Source of the DNA: Neomegalonema sp.
GTDB lineage: Bacteria > Pseudomonadota > Alphaproteobacteria > Rhodobacterales > Rhodobacteraceae
Direction of reading: 5' to 3'
Length of the DNA stretch: 42,799 bases
NCBI GenBank assembly: GCA_022760355.1
Contig: JALEGB010000036.1
Coordinates: 1-42,799 of the forward strand
Part shown: piece by piece, positions 17,967 to 27,811 of the stretch
Layout: every line of letters starts with the position of its first letter
Position numbering within the stretch: the stretch's first letter is position 1
The notes under the pieces: generated by a model
What the model was told of the DNA's origin: nothing
What the model saw: only the letters and a program-made list of their open reading frames with translations
The model's database searches: none
Program-made: the position numbers and the translations under genes

Positions 17967-18034
17967 TCCAGCATGGTCGCGGAGCGGACTGGTTTTTCCG
18001 ATCCAATCCGACGCCCGGCCAAACGCGCAAGCGG

Positions 18035-19120
18035 CTATCGCAAATCTGCGCCTACCGCGTCGGCCAGGCTCGCGAACCCGTCCCGATCAAGCAGCTCCTC
18101 CAACCCATCCGCAATGCGCATGATCAACCCCGGCCCCTCATAGACCAAAGCGCTATAGAGCTGCACCAGGCTCGCGCCCGCGCGGATTTTGGCATAGGCT
18201 TGAGCCGGATCGCCAACGCCGCCAACGCCGATGAGGGGCAACCGCCCCTCCGTCGCCTGCGCTACAGCGCGAAGAATTTGCGTCGAAGCTTCAAACAGCG
18301 GCGCGCCGGAGAGGCCGCCCTTTTCCGCCGCGTGGACGCTCCGAAGCGTGTCGGGACGCGCGACCGTCGTATTCGAGATGATCGCCCCATCGACGCCCGA
18401 TGCGATCATCGCCGCGACCGCTTCCTCCACCGCCGCAGCATCCAAGTCCGGGGCGAGCTTCACCAACACCGGCGCCCAGCTCTCGGTCGCCTCCGCCATC
18501 TCATCCCGCTCCGCAATCACGCGGGTCAGAAGCTCCGTCAACGCCGCGCCGCCCTGAAGATCGCGCAGTTTCTCAGTGTTTGGCGAGGACACGTTGATCG
18601 TGAAGAAGGAGACCGCCCCCCATAACCGCCGCAAGCCGAGAACATAGTCGGCCATCCGGTCTTCTGAGTCTTTGTTGGCGCCCAGATTCGCGCCGACAAT
18701 ACCGGGACACTCCGCCCGCGCGCGCAAGCGAGTTGAGATAGCGCTCAGCCCGTCATTGTTGAAACCCATCCGATTAATGACCGCCCGGTCCTCAACCAAC
18801 CGGAACAGCCGCGGTGTAGGGTTGCCCGCCTGCGGCTTTGGCGTCACCGCGCCAACTTCGACGAAGCCTGCGCCCAGCCGCAGCAGCGGATCACAAGCCA
18901 CCGCGTTTTTGTCAAACCCAGCGGCGATCCCGACCGGGTGAGGAAACTCCAGCCCCAACAACCGTATCGCCAGCCGCGGTCGCGCCGCTGGCGGCTCGCC
19001 GGCCGGATAGGCGAGCCGCAGCGACAGCAAGGCCGCTTTGTGCGCCGCTTCCGGGCCGAACATTCGCAAAGCGGATGTCGCGGCGTCAGCGGCTTTCAAT
19101 TTAAGTTTTCGTGAAATCAT
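18035..19120 (-). CDS. pyrD: dihydroorotate dehydrogenase (quinone), class 2
   Basis: Oxidises dihydroorotate to orotate in pyrimidine synthesis, passing electrons through FMN to the membrane quinone pool. The 361 residues show the class 2 form: an N-terminal helical membrane-association extension, then LLGLEFPHPVGIAAGFDKNA, the active-site FTINVSSPNTEKLR (Asn176-Thr182, catalytic base probably Ser179) and the FMN phosphate loop LIGVGGVGDPAQAYAKIRAGASLVQLYSALVYEGPGL. The start (MISRKLKLKAADAATSALRMFGPEAAHKAALLSL) gives the expected length. It converges with the deoxyribosyltransferase gene and diverges from trxB. Confidence 0.97.
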   Translation of the reverse strand: MISRKLKLKAADAATSALRMFGPEAAHKAALLSLRLAYPAGEPPAARPRLAIRLLGLEFPHPVGIAAGFDKNAVACDPLLRLGAGFVEVGAVTPKPQAGNPTPRLFRLVEDRAVINRMGFNNDGLSAISTRLRARAECPGIVGANLGANKDSEDRMADYVLGLRRLWGAVSFFTINVSSPNTEKLRDLQGGAALTELLTRVIAERDEMAEATESWAPVLVKLAPDLDAAAVEEAVAAMIASGVDGAIISNTTVARPDTLRSVHAAEKGGLSGAPLFEASTQILRAVAQATEGRLPLIGVGGVGDPAQAYAKIRAGASLVQLYSALVYEGPGLIMRIADGLEELLDRDGFASLADAVGADLR

Positions 19121-19122
19121 GA

Positions 19123-20247
<1,125 letters not shown>

Positions 20248-20250
20248 GCG

Positions 20251-21513
20251 TCAGCCTCGCATCGAACGGGGCAAATGCTCGAGATCGCCGGCGGCGAGTT
20301 TCATCGCCGCCCGCCGCAGCGGGCCAATCTTGCCGAAGCCGGCCAGCCCCAGCCGCCGCGCCCAACGAACCGGACCAATATCATTCGAAAATAGCCGGTT
20401 GAGCCCGTCTGTCGCCAAAGAGATCGCCAAGCTGTCCGGCCGGCGCCAACGTTCATAGCGGCGCAGAACATCCAGCGCGCCGATATCTTCGCCCCGCTGC
20501 GCCGCGTCGCCCACCACCTCAGCGAGCGCAGCGGCGTCCCGCCAACCATAATTCGCGCCCTGCCCCGCGATCGGATGCATGCCACGCGCGGCGTCGCCCA
20601 CCAACGCAACCCGCGGCGCGACGAAGCGATCCGCTACCGTTGTGTTCAGCGGATATTGCCAGCGTTTCCCGGCCAACGAGATCTCGCCCAGAATGCCGCC
20701 GATGCGCCGCTTAATTTCACTGAGATAGAGCGCATCCGACGCGTGCTCGTAGCTTCTCGCCATCGCTGTCCGCTCCGTCCACACCAGCGAGCAGCGATTT
20801 CCAGTCAACGGTAAGATCGCGAATGGCCCTGAGGGCAGGAACAGCTCATGGGCCACGCCGCCATGCGGCTTCTGATGCTCAATCGCGCATACCAATCCGA
20901 TTTGGTCATAGTCGCCGCGTATGCGAACCGCTCCGATCGCCTCCGCAACCCGCGATCGGCGACCGTCGCAGCCGACAACAAGATCCGCCTCGATCCTTCG
21001 GCCATCCGCCAACCGCAATACCGGCCGGATTTCAGTCGGACGCACGCGACCAACGGTGCGATCTGGATCCTCGAGCTCCGCCGGCGCCGAATCCAGGTAC
21101 CGCACGCCGGGCGCCGCGCGGGCGGCCTCCAACAGCGCGCGCCGGACAAATCGATCCTCAACCATATGGCCGTAGCCGGCGGGGCCCATCTCATCAGCGT
21201 CAAAATGCAGATTCAACTCGGATGCGCGCTCACCTGGCCGGCCATCCGACACCAGAATGTCGCGGATCTCCTGAGCATTTGGGGCGAGCTGCTCCCACAG
21301 GCCAAGATGACCCAAAAATCGGCGTGACGAGAGAGCGACGGCGTATGCGCGGCCGTCGAACTCATCGTCGAGCTGATGCTCCAGCGGCAGCCCGTCACAC
21401 ACTGTGACGTCGATCTCGCGCTTCGCCAGCGCCAGCGCCAGCGCCGCCCCCACCAGCCCGCCGCCTAAGATTGCGACTTCGGTTCGAATATCAGGAGCCG
21501 CCCTATCGGTCAT
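20251..21513 (-). CDS. UbiH/UbiF/COQ6-family FAD-dependent hydroxylase
   Basis: Flavin monooxygenase that probably hydroxylates a ring position in ubiquinone synthesis. The 420 residues have the dinucleotide-binding GGGLVG (17-22), the second FAD motif LVVGCDGRRSRV and the UbiH-family signature ALVGDAARGMHPIAGQGANYGWRDAAALAEV. The family contains several regiospecific enzymes (UbiH, UbiF, UbiI, UbiL, UbiM), and sequence reading alone does not say which carbon is hydroxylated. The ATG at 21513 follows AAAGGA; a GTG 15 codons upstream is possible but adds an uncharacteristic stretch. It is convergent with trxB and divergent from ftsK. Confidence 0.9.
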   Translation of the reverse strand: MTDRAAPDIRTEVAILGGGLVGAALALALAKREIDVTVCDGLPLEHQLDDEFDGRAYAVALSSRRFLGHLGLWEQLAPNAQEIRDILVSDGRPGERASELNLHFDADEMGPAGYGHMVEDRFVRRALLEAARAAPGVRYLDSAPAELEDPDRTVGRVRPTEIRPVLRLADGRRIEADLVVGCDGRRSRVAEAIGAVRIRGDYDQIGLVCAIEHQKPHGGVAHELFLPSGPFAILPLTGNRCSLVWTERTAMARSYEHASDALYLSEIKRRIGGILGEISLAGKRWQYPLNTTVADRFVAPRVALVGDAARGMHPIAGQGANYGWRDAAALAEVVGDAAQRGEDIGALDVLRRYERWRRPDSLAISLATDGLNRLFSNDIGPVRWARRLGLAGFGKIGPLRRAAMKLAAGDLEHLPRSMRG

Positions 21514-21768
21514 CGTCGCGCCGTCCTTTCGCTCGCCCCGCACTGTTCCGGTCAGCACGGTCCGTTTTGTTTTAGTTGGACGGCCCGAACGCTCAATCCA
21601 GCAAAGCGCGCGTAAGCGCGACTATTTGCCGTCGCCGCGCCGCGCGGGCGAAGGTGAGTAAAATCTAACCCGAGCCTGCCGACGAACAGGGCTTATTTAC
21701 CTTTAACGCTCATAGATTAAGGCCGACGCCGCCAGATCCCGCGAGCGGCGTGGAACTGGAGGCGAGCG

Positions 21769-24495
21769 GTGAGCAGACCGTTTTTTAACCAAGGCGAACG
21801 CTCGGCAGTGTTCCATGCGCTGCGGCTCGGGCTGGCCGGCCTGTTGACGTGCGCGGCAATTTTGCTCCTCGCGCTGATTACAACCTACAGCGCCGACGAT
21901 CCCAACGCCCTCAATGCGACAGAACGCGAAGCGCGGAACCTGTTTGGCGCCGGCGGCGCGCAACTGGCCGCAGATCTGCTGACGCGGCTTGGCCTCGGCG
22001 CCTACACGCTCGTCGCGCTGGCGCTGGCCTGGGCCATCTGGATTGTGCGCGGCGAAGCGCCCGCCCCCGTCGCCGGCCGACTGGCCGCGGCGCCCCTCGC
22101 GATCGGCGCCGTCAGCGGCTTTGCGTCAGCCCATGTGGGCCAGATCGCCCCCGGCGCGGGATTGGGCGGCTATTTCGGCGACATCTGCTTCCGTCTCCTT
22201 ACCGATTTCGTGTGGCTCGAGTCGCCGCGCGCGCGAATGGTCGCCGCAACGATCGTCCTGACGCCGGTCACCGCCTGGCTGCTGCTCATCGCGCTGGGCG
22301 GACGCCTGAGCGATGTGAAATGGGCTGCCCGCCGTTCTCGCCGCGAAATTGGCGAAGCGACGCGCATGCTGGGGAACCTTATTGGCGGCGATCGCCAACA
22401 AGAGGTGCCGATCTATCATGGCGAGCCGCCACAGACGCCGCCCTTCCCGCCGCGGCGCAATGAGCAAAGCGCGCAATTTCGTCGCGAAGAGCCGCCGGTA
22501 AGCTATTGGGACGCGTCAGAACCACAAGATATGGATGCGTGGCGCGAGGATGATGAGCGTGAGCGCGCCCGGCTGGAACGGCCGGACTGGGCGGATGCGC
22601 CCTATGACCCGGAGCCGCGGCAGACAGAACTGTTCGAGCAGGCCTCGGCGCCCCTGCGACGCCGCCCGCCGACGCCGATCAACCGGCAGATCGGCGATGG
22701 GGAGCCCGACTTCTACTTCCAGCCCGCCGTTTCCGACGCCTCCGCCGAACCAACCTACTGGCGCGGCGAAATGCCGGGCCCCGATGCGAATTTCACTGCG
22801 GATGCGCCAGCCAAGCCTCCGACTGAGCCCGAGCAGGACGCGCCCGCCCAGCGGCCCCAGGCTGAGTTTGAACGCGCGCTTGATGATGAATGGCGCAGCG
22901 TGCATAGCGCGCCGCCAACCGCGCCAAAACGGCGCGCGCCGCGTCGCCCCGCCGAAGCCGGTGGCTGGACGATTGGCCGGGCTGCGCCAGGATATGCGCC
23001 GCCGGCGCTGGACCTGCTCGAAACAAGCCATGACGCGCCGCCCCCGGACGATCTTGAGCGACGCCTGGCGGAGCGCGCCGAGCATCTTCAGCGCGTGATC
23101 GAAGAATTCTCGGTGCGCGGCGATGTGATTGACGCCAACCCCGGCCCCGTTGTCACCCAGTTTGAGCTCGAGCCCGGCCCCGGCGTTAAGGTCTCGCGCG
23201 TTGTCGGACTGACGGACGACATCGCACGCGCAATGAGCGCCGTCTCAGCACGCGTCACCACGGTGCCAGGCAAGCATGTGATTGCGGTCGAACTCCCGAA
23301 TGATGAGCGCCAGACCATCCGCCTGCGCTCCCTGCTCGAAGATCCGAAGTTCATCGCCCATTCCGGCGCCCTTCCGATCGCACTCGGGTGCAACTTGATC
23401 GGCTCGCCCGTGGTGATTGATCTGGCGAGCGCGCCGCATCTGCTGATCGCCGGCGCCACCGGTTCCGGCAAGTCCGTGGCGGTGAACGCGATTCTTCTCT
23501 CGCTGCTGTACCGGCTAAATCCAACTGAGCTGCGCCTACTGCTGATCGACCCCAAGATGCTTGAGCTTTCGGTCTATAATGGCGCGCCACATTTGATCTC
23601 CCCGGTTGTAACCGACGCCAAATCGGCGGTTTCGGCGCTGAAATGGGCCGTCCGCGAAATGGAGCGGCGATACGAGCTGATGTCAAAGATCGGGGTTCGC
23701 GCGATCGATGGCTACAACGCCCGCGCGGAGACGTTGCGACGCTCCGGCGGCGCCTTCGAAGTCACCGTCGAGAACGGTCAGGATCCGGAAACCGGCGAGC
23801 CGATCATCGAGCAGCAGCGGATCGCCCCGGATCCGATGGCTCGCATCGTGATTGTGATCGATGAGCTGGCGGATCTCATGATGGTCGCCGGCAAGGAAAT
23901 CGAACATTGCGTGCTGCGCTTGGCTCAGATGGGCCGCGCATCGGGTCTGCATGTCATCGCCGCGACTCAGCGACCGTCGGTGGACGTGATCACGGGCTTG
24001 ATCAAATCCAACTTCCCGACGCGAATCAGCTTCCAAACCGCCTCGGCGGCGGACAGCAAAACGATCCTTGATCGCCCCGGCGCCGAGCGGTTGCTCGGCC
24101 GCGGCGACATGCTGTACTCGCCGGGCGGCGGCCGGCTTGAGCGTCTGCATGGGCCGTTTGTGTCGGACGCTGAAGTGATGGACGCCGCAGCGCATCTGCG
24201 TCGACAAGGCGCTGCGCCAGACCTCTTGGTCTTCGATGGCGCGGATAACGGCGCCGCAGACTATGCTGAGCATAGCAATGAAGACAGTGACGACTCGCTG
24301 TATGACCGCGCGGTCCAGATCGTGCTGGACGAGCATCGCGCCTCCGCCAGCTTCCTTCAGCGCCGATTACAGGTGGGCTATAACCGCGCCTCACGATTAA
24401 TCGAGCAAATGGAGCGCGACGGCGTCGTCTCCCCCTTGACCTCGGCGGGCAAAAGAGAGGTTTTAGCGCCGCGCGATGCGGTCGCCGCGAAATGA
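21769..24495 (+). CDS. ftsK: DNA translocase FtsK
   Basis: Divisome-linked motor that pumps chromosome termini apart and activates XerCD recombination at dif. The 908 residues start at a GTG with GGAGG 6 nt upstream. About four membrane helices occupy the first 180 residues (near 22-44, 74-92, 100-118 and 158-177). A long, disordered, proline-, arginine- and glutamate-rich linker runs from about 190 to 420. The motor domain has Walker A GATGSGKS (562-569, Lys568) and Walker B IVIVIDELADLMM (Asp698-Glu699). The C-terminal winged-helix gamma domain (ASFLQRRLQVGYNRASRLIEQMERDGVVSP) reads the KOPS polarity sequences. Confidence 0.96.
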   Translation: MSRPFFNQGERSAVFHALRLGLAGLLTCAAILLLALITTYSADDPNALNATEREARNLFGAGGAQLAADLLTRLGLGAYTLVALALAWAIWIVRGEAPAPVAGRLAAAPLAIGAVSGFASAHVGQIAPGAGLGGYFGDICFRLLTDFVWLESPRARMVAATIVLTPVTAWLLLIALGGRLSDVKWAARRSRREIGEATRMLGNLIGGDRQQEVPIYHGEPPQTPPFPPRRNEQSAQFRREEPPVSYWDASEPQDMDAWREDDERERARLERPDWADAPYDPEPRQTELFEQASAPLRRRPPTPINRQIGDGEPDFYFQPAVSDASAEPTYWRGEMPGPDANFTADAPAKPPTEPEQDAPAQRPQAEFERALDDEWRSVHSAPPTAPKRRAPRRPAEAGGWTIGRAAPGYAPPALDLLETSHDAPPPDDLERRLAERAEHLQRVIEEFSVRGDVIDANPGPVVTQFELEPGPGVKVSRVVGLTDDIARAMSAVSARVTTVPGKHVIAVELPNDERQTIRLRSLLEDPKFIAHSGALPIALGCNLIGSPVVIDLASAPHLLIAGATGSGKSVAVNAILLSLLYRLNPTELRLLLIDPKMLELSVYNGAPHLISPVVTDAKSAVSALKWAVREMERRYELMSKIGVRAIDGYNARAETLRRSGGAFEVTVENGQDPETGEPIIEQQRIAPDPMARIVIVIDELADLMMVAGKEIEHCVLRLAQMGRASGLHVIAATQRPSVDVITGLIKSNFPTRISFQTASAADSKTILDRPGAERLLGRGDMLYSPGGGRLERLHGPFVSDAEVMDAAAHLRRQGAAPDLLVFDGADNGAADYAEHSNEDSDDSLYDRAVQIVLDEHRASASFLQRRLQVGYNRASRLIEQMERDGVVSPLTSAGKREVLAPRDAVAAK

Positions 24496-24573
24496 CCGCA
24501 CCCGTCTGATTCTGTAAGCCTTGCGACGCCGCGCATGCGGCTGCCGCTTTGGGCTCGCAATAGGGGAATGGTC

Positions 24574-25278
24574 ATGTTGAACTTTGCCGCCGCGCAACGC
24601 TTTGCGTCCTGGACGCCTCGCCGCGCGCTTGCCCGCGCCGCCTGCCTGTCGCTCGCCCTCCTGGCCGGCGCCGTAGCGGCGCCAACCAGCCTCCTTGCCG
24701 AAACGTCGAAAGAGGCGGAAGCCGACGCCGCAAAGGCGCGGGACGCAATCATCGACAAGATCAGCGCCTATCTGAACTCGGTCAAAACCATCACCGGCAA
24801 ATTTCGTCAGGTTTCGTCCGACGATCTGATCACGGATGGCGACTATGCGATTCGCCGGCCAGGCCGGATGTATTTCCGCTATGCGCCGCCGAGCTATGTC
24901 CGCGTGGTGGCGGACGGTTTTTGGGTAGCGGTATTCGATGAGAAAAATGACCCGGCGATTGATCGCTACCCCCTGTCTGAAACGCCACTTTACTTGTTGC
25001 TGAAAAAAGATGTCGATCTTAGAAAAGAAAAAGCGGTCAAGAAAGTCGAAGAAACTGAGAAATTCTACCGAATTACGGTCTTTGACCCCAGCGGCGATAC
25101 GCAAGGCGATATCATGCTGGTCTTCGATAAAGCGCCGCTCCGCTTGCGCGAATGGACCGTAACGGACGTAGAAGGCAACTCTACCAAAGTTGTTTTGCGG
25201 ACATCTGTCTTCAACGTCAAAGTTGACCCAGCACTTTTTGTTATCGAACAAGAAAAAGAAGAAAAAATCGGCGACTAA
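24574..25278 (+). CDS. lolA: outer-membrane lipoprotein carrier protein LolA
   Basis: Periplasmic chaperone that takes lipoproteins released by LolCDE to the outer membrane. The 234 residues begin with a twin-basic N-terminus and a long hydrophobic signal sequence ending near SLLAE. The mature part has INSV-type ISAYLNSVKTITGKFRQVSSD, RRPGRMYFRYAPPS and the later DGFWVAVFDEKNDPAIDRYPLSETPLYLLL, all LolA features. Several in-frame ATGs exist; the one at 24574 has AGGGGAA best spaced upstream. The last third is richer in A and T and in lysine than its neighbours. ftsK-lolA is a common proteobacterial pair (gap 78 nt), followed in some genomes by xthA, which here comes one gene later on the other strand. 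Confidence 0.92.
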   Translation: MLNFAAAQRFASWTPRRALARAACLSLALLAGAVAAPTSLLAETSKEAEADAAKARDAIIDKISAYLNSVKTITGKFRQVSSDDLITDGDYAIRRPGRMYFRYAPPSYVRVVADGFWVAVFDEKNDPAIDRYPLSETPLYLLLKKDVDLRKEKAVKKVEETEKFYRITVFDPSGDTQGDIMLVFDKAPLRLREWTVTDVEGNSTKVVLRTSVFNVKVDPALFVIEQEKEEKIGD

Positions 25279-25339
25279 GCCGCATTGCGCCCCCACGCAA
25301 GCAACCATGTATTTTTGAAATGCATGGTTGCGATGCGGC
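25279..25339 (+). ncRNA. candidate structured RNA, three-way junction
   Basis: The 61 nt directly after the lolA stop codon fit a closed three-way junction. P1 is GCCGCAT/ATGCGGC (25279-25285 with 25333-25339). P2 is TGCG/CGCA (25286-25289 with 25296-25299), loop 6 nt. P3 is a 12-bp stem (25301-25312 with 25320-25331), loop 7 nt. Only two junction bases are unpaired (25300, 25332). The single non-Watson-Crick pair (U25310-G25322) is a wobble on the plus strand but an A-C mismatch on the minus strand, which favours plus-strand RNA. It could be a 3' end of lolA mRNA, a leader of the next gene, or a palindromic mobile element. Confidence 0.45.
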
Positions 25340-25371
25340 CGTTGTCCAATACCGCCAGTGGTCGATTTTGG

Positions 25372-25415
25372 CTTCCTGTCCGTCTCCAGCTCACTTCCCG
25401 TCCGCCTCCAGCTAA
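25372..25415 (+). repeat. tandem 22-bp direct repeat
   Basis: Two adjacent 22-nt copies (25372-25393 and 25394-25415) differ at 3 positions. Each contains the core CTCCAGCT. They lie just before the start codon of the TPR-sulfotransferase gene, inside its leader. Confidence 0.6.
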
Positions 25416-25427
25416 AAAGAATGGCTC

Positions 25428-26960
25428 ATGGCCCGCAAATCTCCTCGCAAACCAACCGCGCCCAACCGGCGAGCCGCCAGCGGAACGGTGAAACCGTCGA
25501 CACCGTCTTTCGCTGCGCCGACAATTCTGACGCCAGGCGCTAAATCGGCGCGAGATTTGGAGATTGACGCCGCGCTGAAGGCCGCGATTTCGATTTATGG
25601 CAAACAGGACTTTGCAAAGGCGGAAAAGCTGCTGAACCGCATTTTAGAGGTTGCGCCTGAGCATGTCGGCGCACTGCGCGAACGTGGCTTCGTGCGATCG
25701 CGCGGCTTGCAGGATCTGGCGGGCGCGGACAAAGATTTCGAGGCCGCTCTCAAGATCAAGCGCAACGCCGAACTCTTGAGCGCCACGGCAGAGCATAACT
25801 ACTATGCCGGGCGTATGGATGACGCGATCGCCTATGCGCGCGAAGCAATTGAACTCGAACCGTCTCGCGCCGAACCCTATACAATCATCGCCCGCATCCA
25901 GGGGGCCCGGATTGATGATGAGACGCTCGAGCAGCTGAAAGCCGCAATCGATCACGACAACGCTTCGCAATATGATCGCTATTTCGGCCTAAACGCGCTG
26001 GGTCGGATCTACGAGAAGCGACAGGACTACGACCTTGCTTTTGAGCATTTCGACCGCGCGAACCAATTTGCCGGCGGCGAGTACTCGGCCGAGCAACGGT
26101 CGCGGGAGATTGAAGACTACAGGCAAAATCTGGACGCCAGCTTTTTTGAGCGCCGTCGCGGATATGGCGTGAAGGACCAGCGTCCGGTGTTTGTCGTCGG
26201 CGCGCCGCGCTCTGGCTCAACGCTGCTGGAGCAGGTTTTGACCGCGCATCCTAAAATTGACAGCGTCGCTGAATATAACGGATTAACGCGCGCCGAACGG
26301 TTGATACTCGAAAAACGAAGCGGCGACCGCCCCCACTATCTCAGCATGCAGTTCATCGACAGTATTTCAAAGTCGGAGGCGCAGGCCGGCGCGAACTACT
26401 ATTTAAAGGAAGCGCTCAGCATCTGCAGCAATCGAAACGCGCTTCGAATTTTGGACAAAGCGCTTATTAACTTTCTACGCATTCCTCTTATTTTAACGCT
26501 GTTTCCCCGCGCATCCATTGTTCATACGTTCCGACATCCGATGGACACCTGTATTTCATGCTTTAAGCAAGATTTCCGCGCGGCCTTCTATGCGTCGCGC
26601 CAGGATTTGCTTTCGCATTTTTTTCGCACCTACTATGATTTCATGGAGCATATGTCGAAAATTTTCCCGGACCGGCTGATCCATGTCTGTCATGAGGACT
26701 TCGTCACCGCGTTCCAAGCCAAAGCGCCTGCGGCCGTCGAGGCGATCGGGGCGCCATGGGATGACGCCTGCCTCCACCCGGAAAAGAACCAGCGTTTGGT
26801 GCATACCCACAGCGCCAACTCCGTGCGGAGCCCGGTCAACACAAGCTCCTTCGGCGCATGGAAAAATTACGAACGCCATCTGCAACCAATGATCGAAGGG
26901 CTGGGCGGGCTTGCCGCGATTGAAGCGCGGTACGAAGCGTTCAGGGCGCGCTCAATCTAG
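25428..26960 (+). CDS. TPR-repeat sulfotransferase family protein
   Basis: Predicted PAPS-dependent sulfotransferase of 510 residues. A basic, proline-rich N-terminus (1-45) precedes TPR helices (about 45-240), including AISIYGKQDFAKAEKLLNRILEVAPEHVGAL and NALGRIYEKRQDYDLAFEHFDRANQF. The catalytic domain starts with the PAPS 5'-phosphosulfate loop VFVVGAPRSGSTLLEQVLTAHP (253-274), followed by the 3'-phosphate region SIVHTFRHPMDTCISCFKQDF and a C-terminal WKNYERHLQPMIEGL typical of this group. The acceptor is unknown; the group is often linked to sulfation of surface glycans, lipids or peptides. The ATG at 25428 has only a weak purine stretch upstream. Confidence 0.87.
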   Translation: MARKSPRKPTAPNRRAASGTVKPSTPSFAAPTILTPGAKSARDLEIDAALKAAISIYGKQDFAKAEKLLNRILEVAPEHVGALRERGFVRSRGLQDLAGADKDFEAALKIKRNAELLSATAEHNYYAGRMDDAIAYAREAIELEPSRAEPYTIIARIQGARIDDETLEQLKAAIDHDNASQYDRYFGLNALGRIYEKRQDYDLAFEHFDRANQFAGGEYSAEQRSREIEDYRQNLDASFFERRRGYGVKDQRPVFVVGAPRSGSTLLEQVLTAHPKIDSVAEYNGLTRAERLILEKRSGDRPHYLSMQFIDSISKSEAQAGANYYLKEALSICSNRNALRILDKALINFLRIPLILTLFPRASIVHTFRHPMDTCISCFKQDFRAAFYASRQDLLSHFFRTYYDFMEHMSKIFPDRLIHVCHEDFVTAFQAKAPAAVEAIGAPWDDACLHPEKNQRLVHTHSANSVRSPVNTSSFGAWKNYERHLQPMIEGLGGLAAIEARYEAFRARSI

Positions 26961-26988
26961 GGTGCGAACTCGTAAATCTGGTCGTCGC

Positions 26989-27789
26989 CTAAAACTCAAG
27001 CGTTGCGAATACCGGGGCGTGATCGGACGGTTTCTCCCATCCGCGCGCCTCCCTGAGAATCACCGATGAACGCAGCGCCGGCTCCAAATCGGCGGACGCC
27101 CAGATGTGATCCAGCCGACGGCCGCGATCGGACGCCGCCCAATCTCGCGCACGGTAGGACCACCAGGAATACAGCTTCGTCTCCACCGGCGTGAATTGGC
27201 GGGTGACATCGATCCAACCGCCGGCCCGCTGCGCCGCCTCAAACTTCTCAACCTCGATGGGCGTGTGGCTGACCACTTTCAGCAACTGCTTGTGTGACCA
27301 AACGTCCGCCTCCAACGGCGCAATGTTCAGATCGCCCATCACGATTGAGCGCGTGTTCGTCCCCGCCCAACGCTCCGCCATTTCATCGACGAAGCGGAGC
27401 TTGTGATCAAACTTTGGGTTCTCTTCGCGATCAGGCACGTCGCCGCCCGCCGGCACATACAGCGAATGGATGTCCAGCTCGACACCGTTCGGCAGCGCCA
27501 CCCGAGCCTGAATATGCCGAGTGTCGCCCTGAGCGCAGAAATCGATCCGGTCGGTCGTGACAATGGGATGGCGAGAAAGAATCGCCACCCCATTGTAGCT
27601 CGGCTCCCCAGCAATCGCCTGCGCTTCGTAGCCGAGCGCGGAAAAGTGATCAGCCGGGAAATTCTCATCTTTCGCCTTTGTTTCCTGCAGGCAGAGGATG
27701 TCGGGAGCTGTTTCAGTCAGTAGTTTTTCAACCAGCCCGGCGCGCAAGCGCACCGAGTTGATATTCCATGTCGCTACGCTCAACCGCAT
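26989..27789 (-). CDS. xthA: exodeoxyribonuclease III
   Basis: AP endonuclease and 3'-5' exonuclease of base-excision repair. The 266 residues carry the endonuclease/exonuclease/phosphatase motifs: ATWNINSVR with the metal-site asparagines, LCLQETKAKD (Glu36), YNGVAILSR, VMGDLNIAP, the RLDHIWAS region and SDHAPVFATLEF (Asp256-His257 near the end). Length and order match XthA. It is transcribed behind the CenR-like regulator gene with a 22-nt gap, so the two may share a transcript. Confidence 0.96.
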   Translation of the reverse strand: MRLSVATWNINSVRLRAGLVEKLLTETAPDILCLQETKAKDENFPADHFSALGYEAQAIAGEPSYNGVAILSRHPIVTTDRIDFCAQGDTRHIQARVALPNGVELDIHSLYVPAGGDVPDREENPKFDHKLRFVDEMAERWAGTNTRSIVMGDLNIAPLEADVWSHKQLLKVVSHTPIEVEKFEAAQRAGGWIDVTRQFTPVETKLYSWWSYRARDWAASDRGRRLDHIWASADLEPALRSSVILREARGWEKPSDHAPVFATLEF

Positions 27790-27811
27790 GCCTTCGCTCC
27801 TCTGCTTAACC

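Noticed and set aside
21703-21720. Possible CtrA box upstream of ftsK (two TTAA motifs)
   Set aside because: The motifs are 10 nt apart; the CtrA consensus needs 7.
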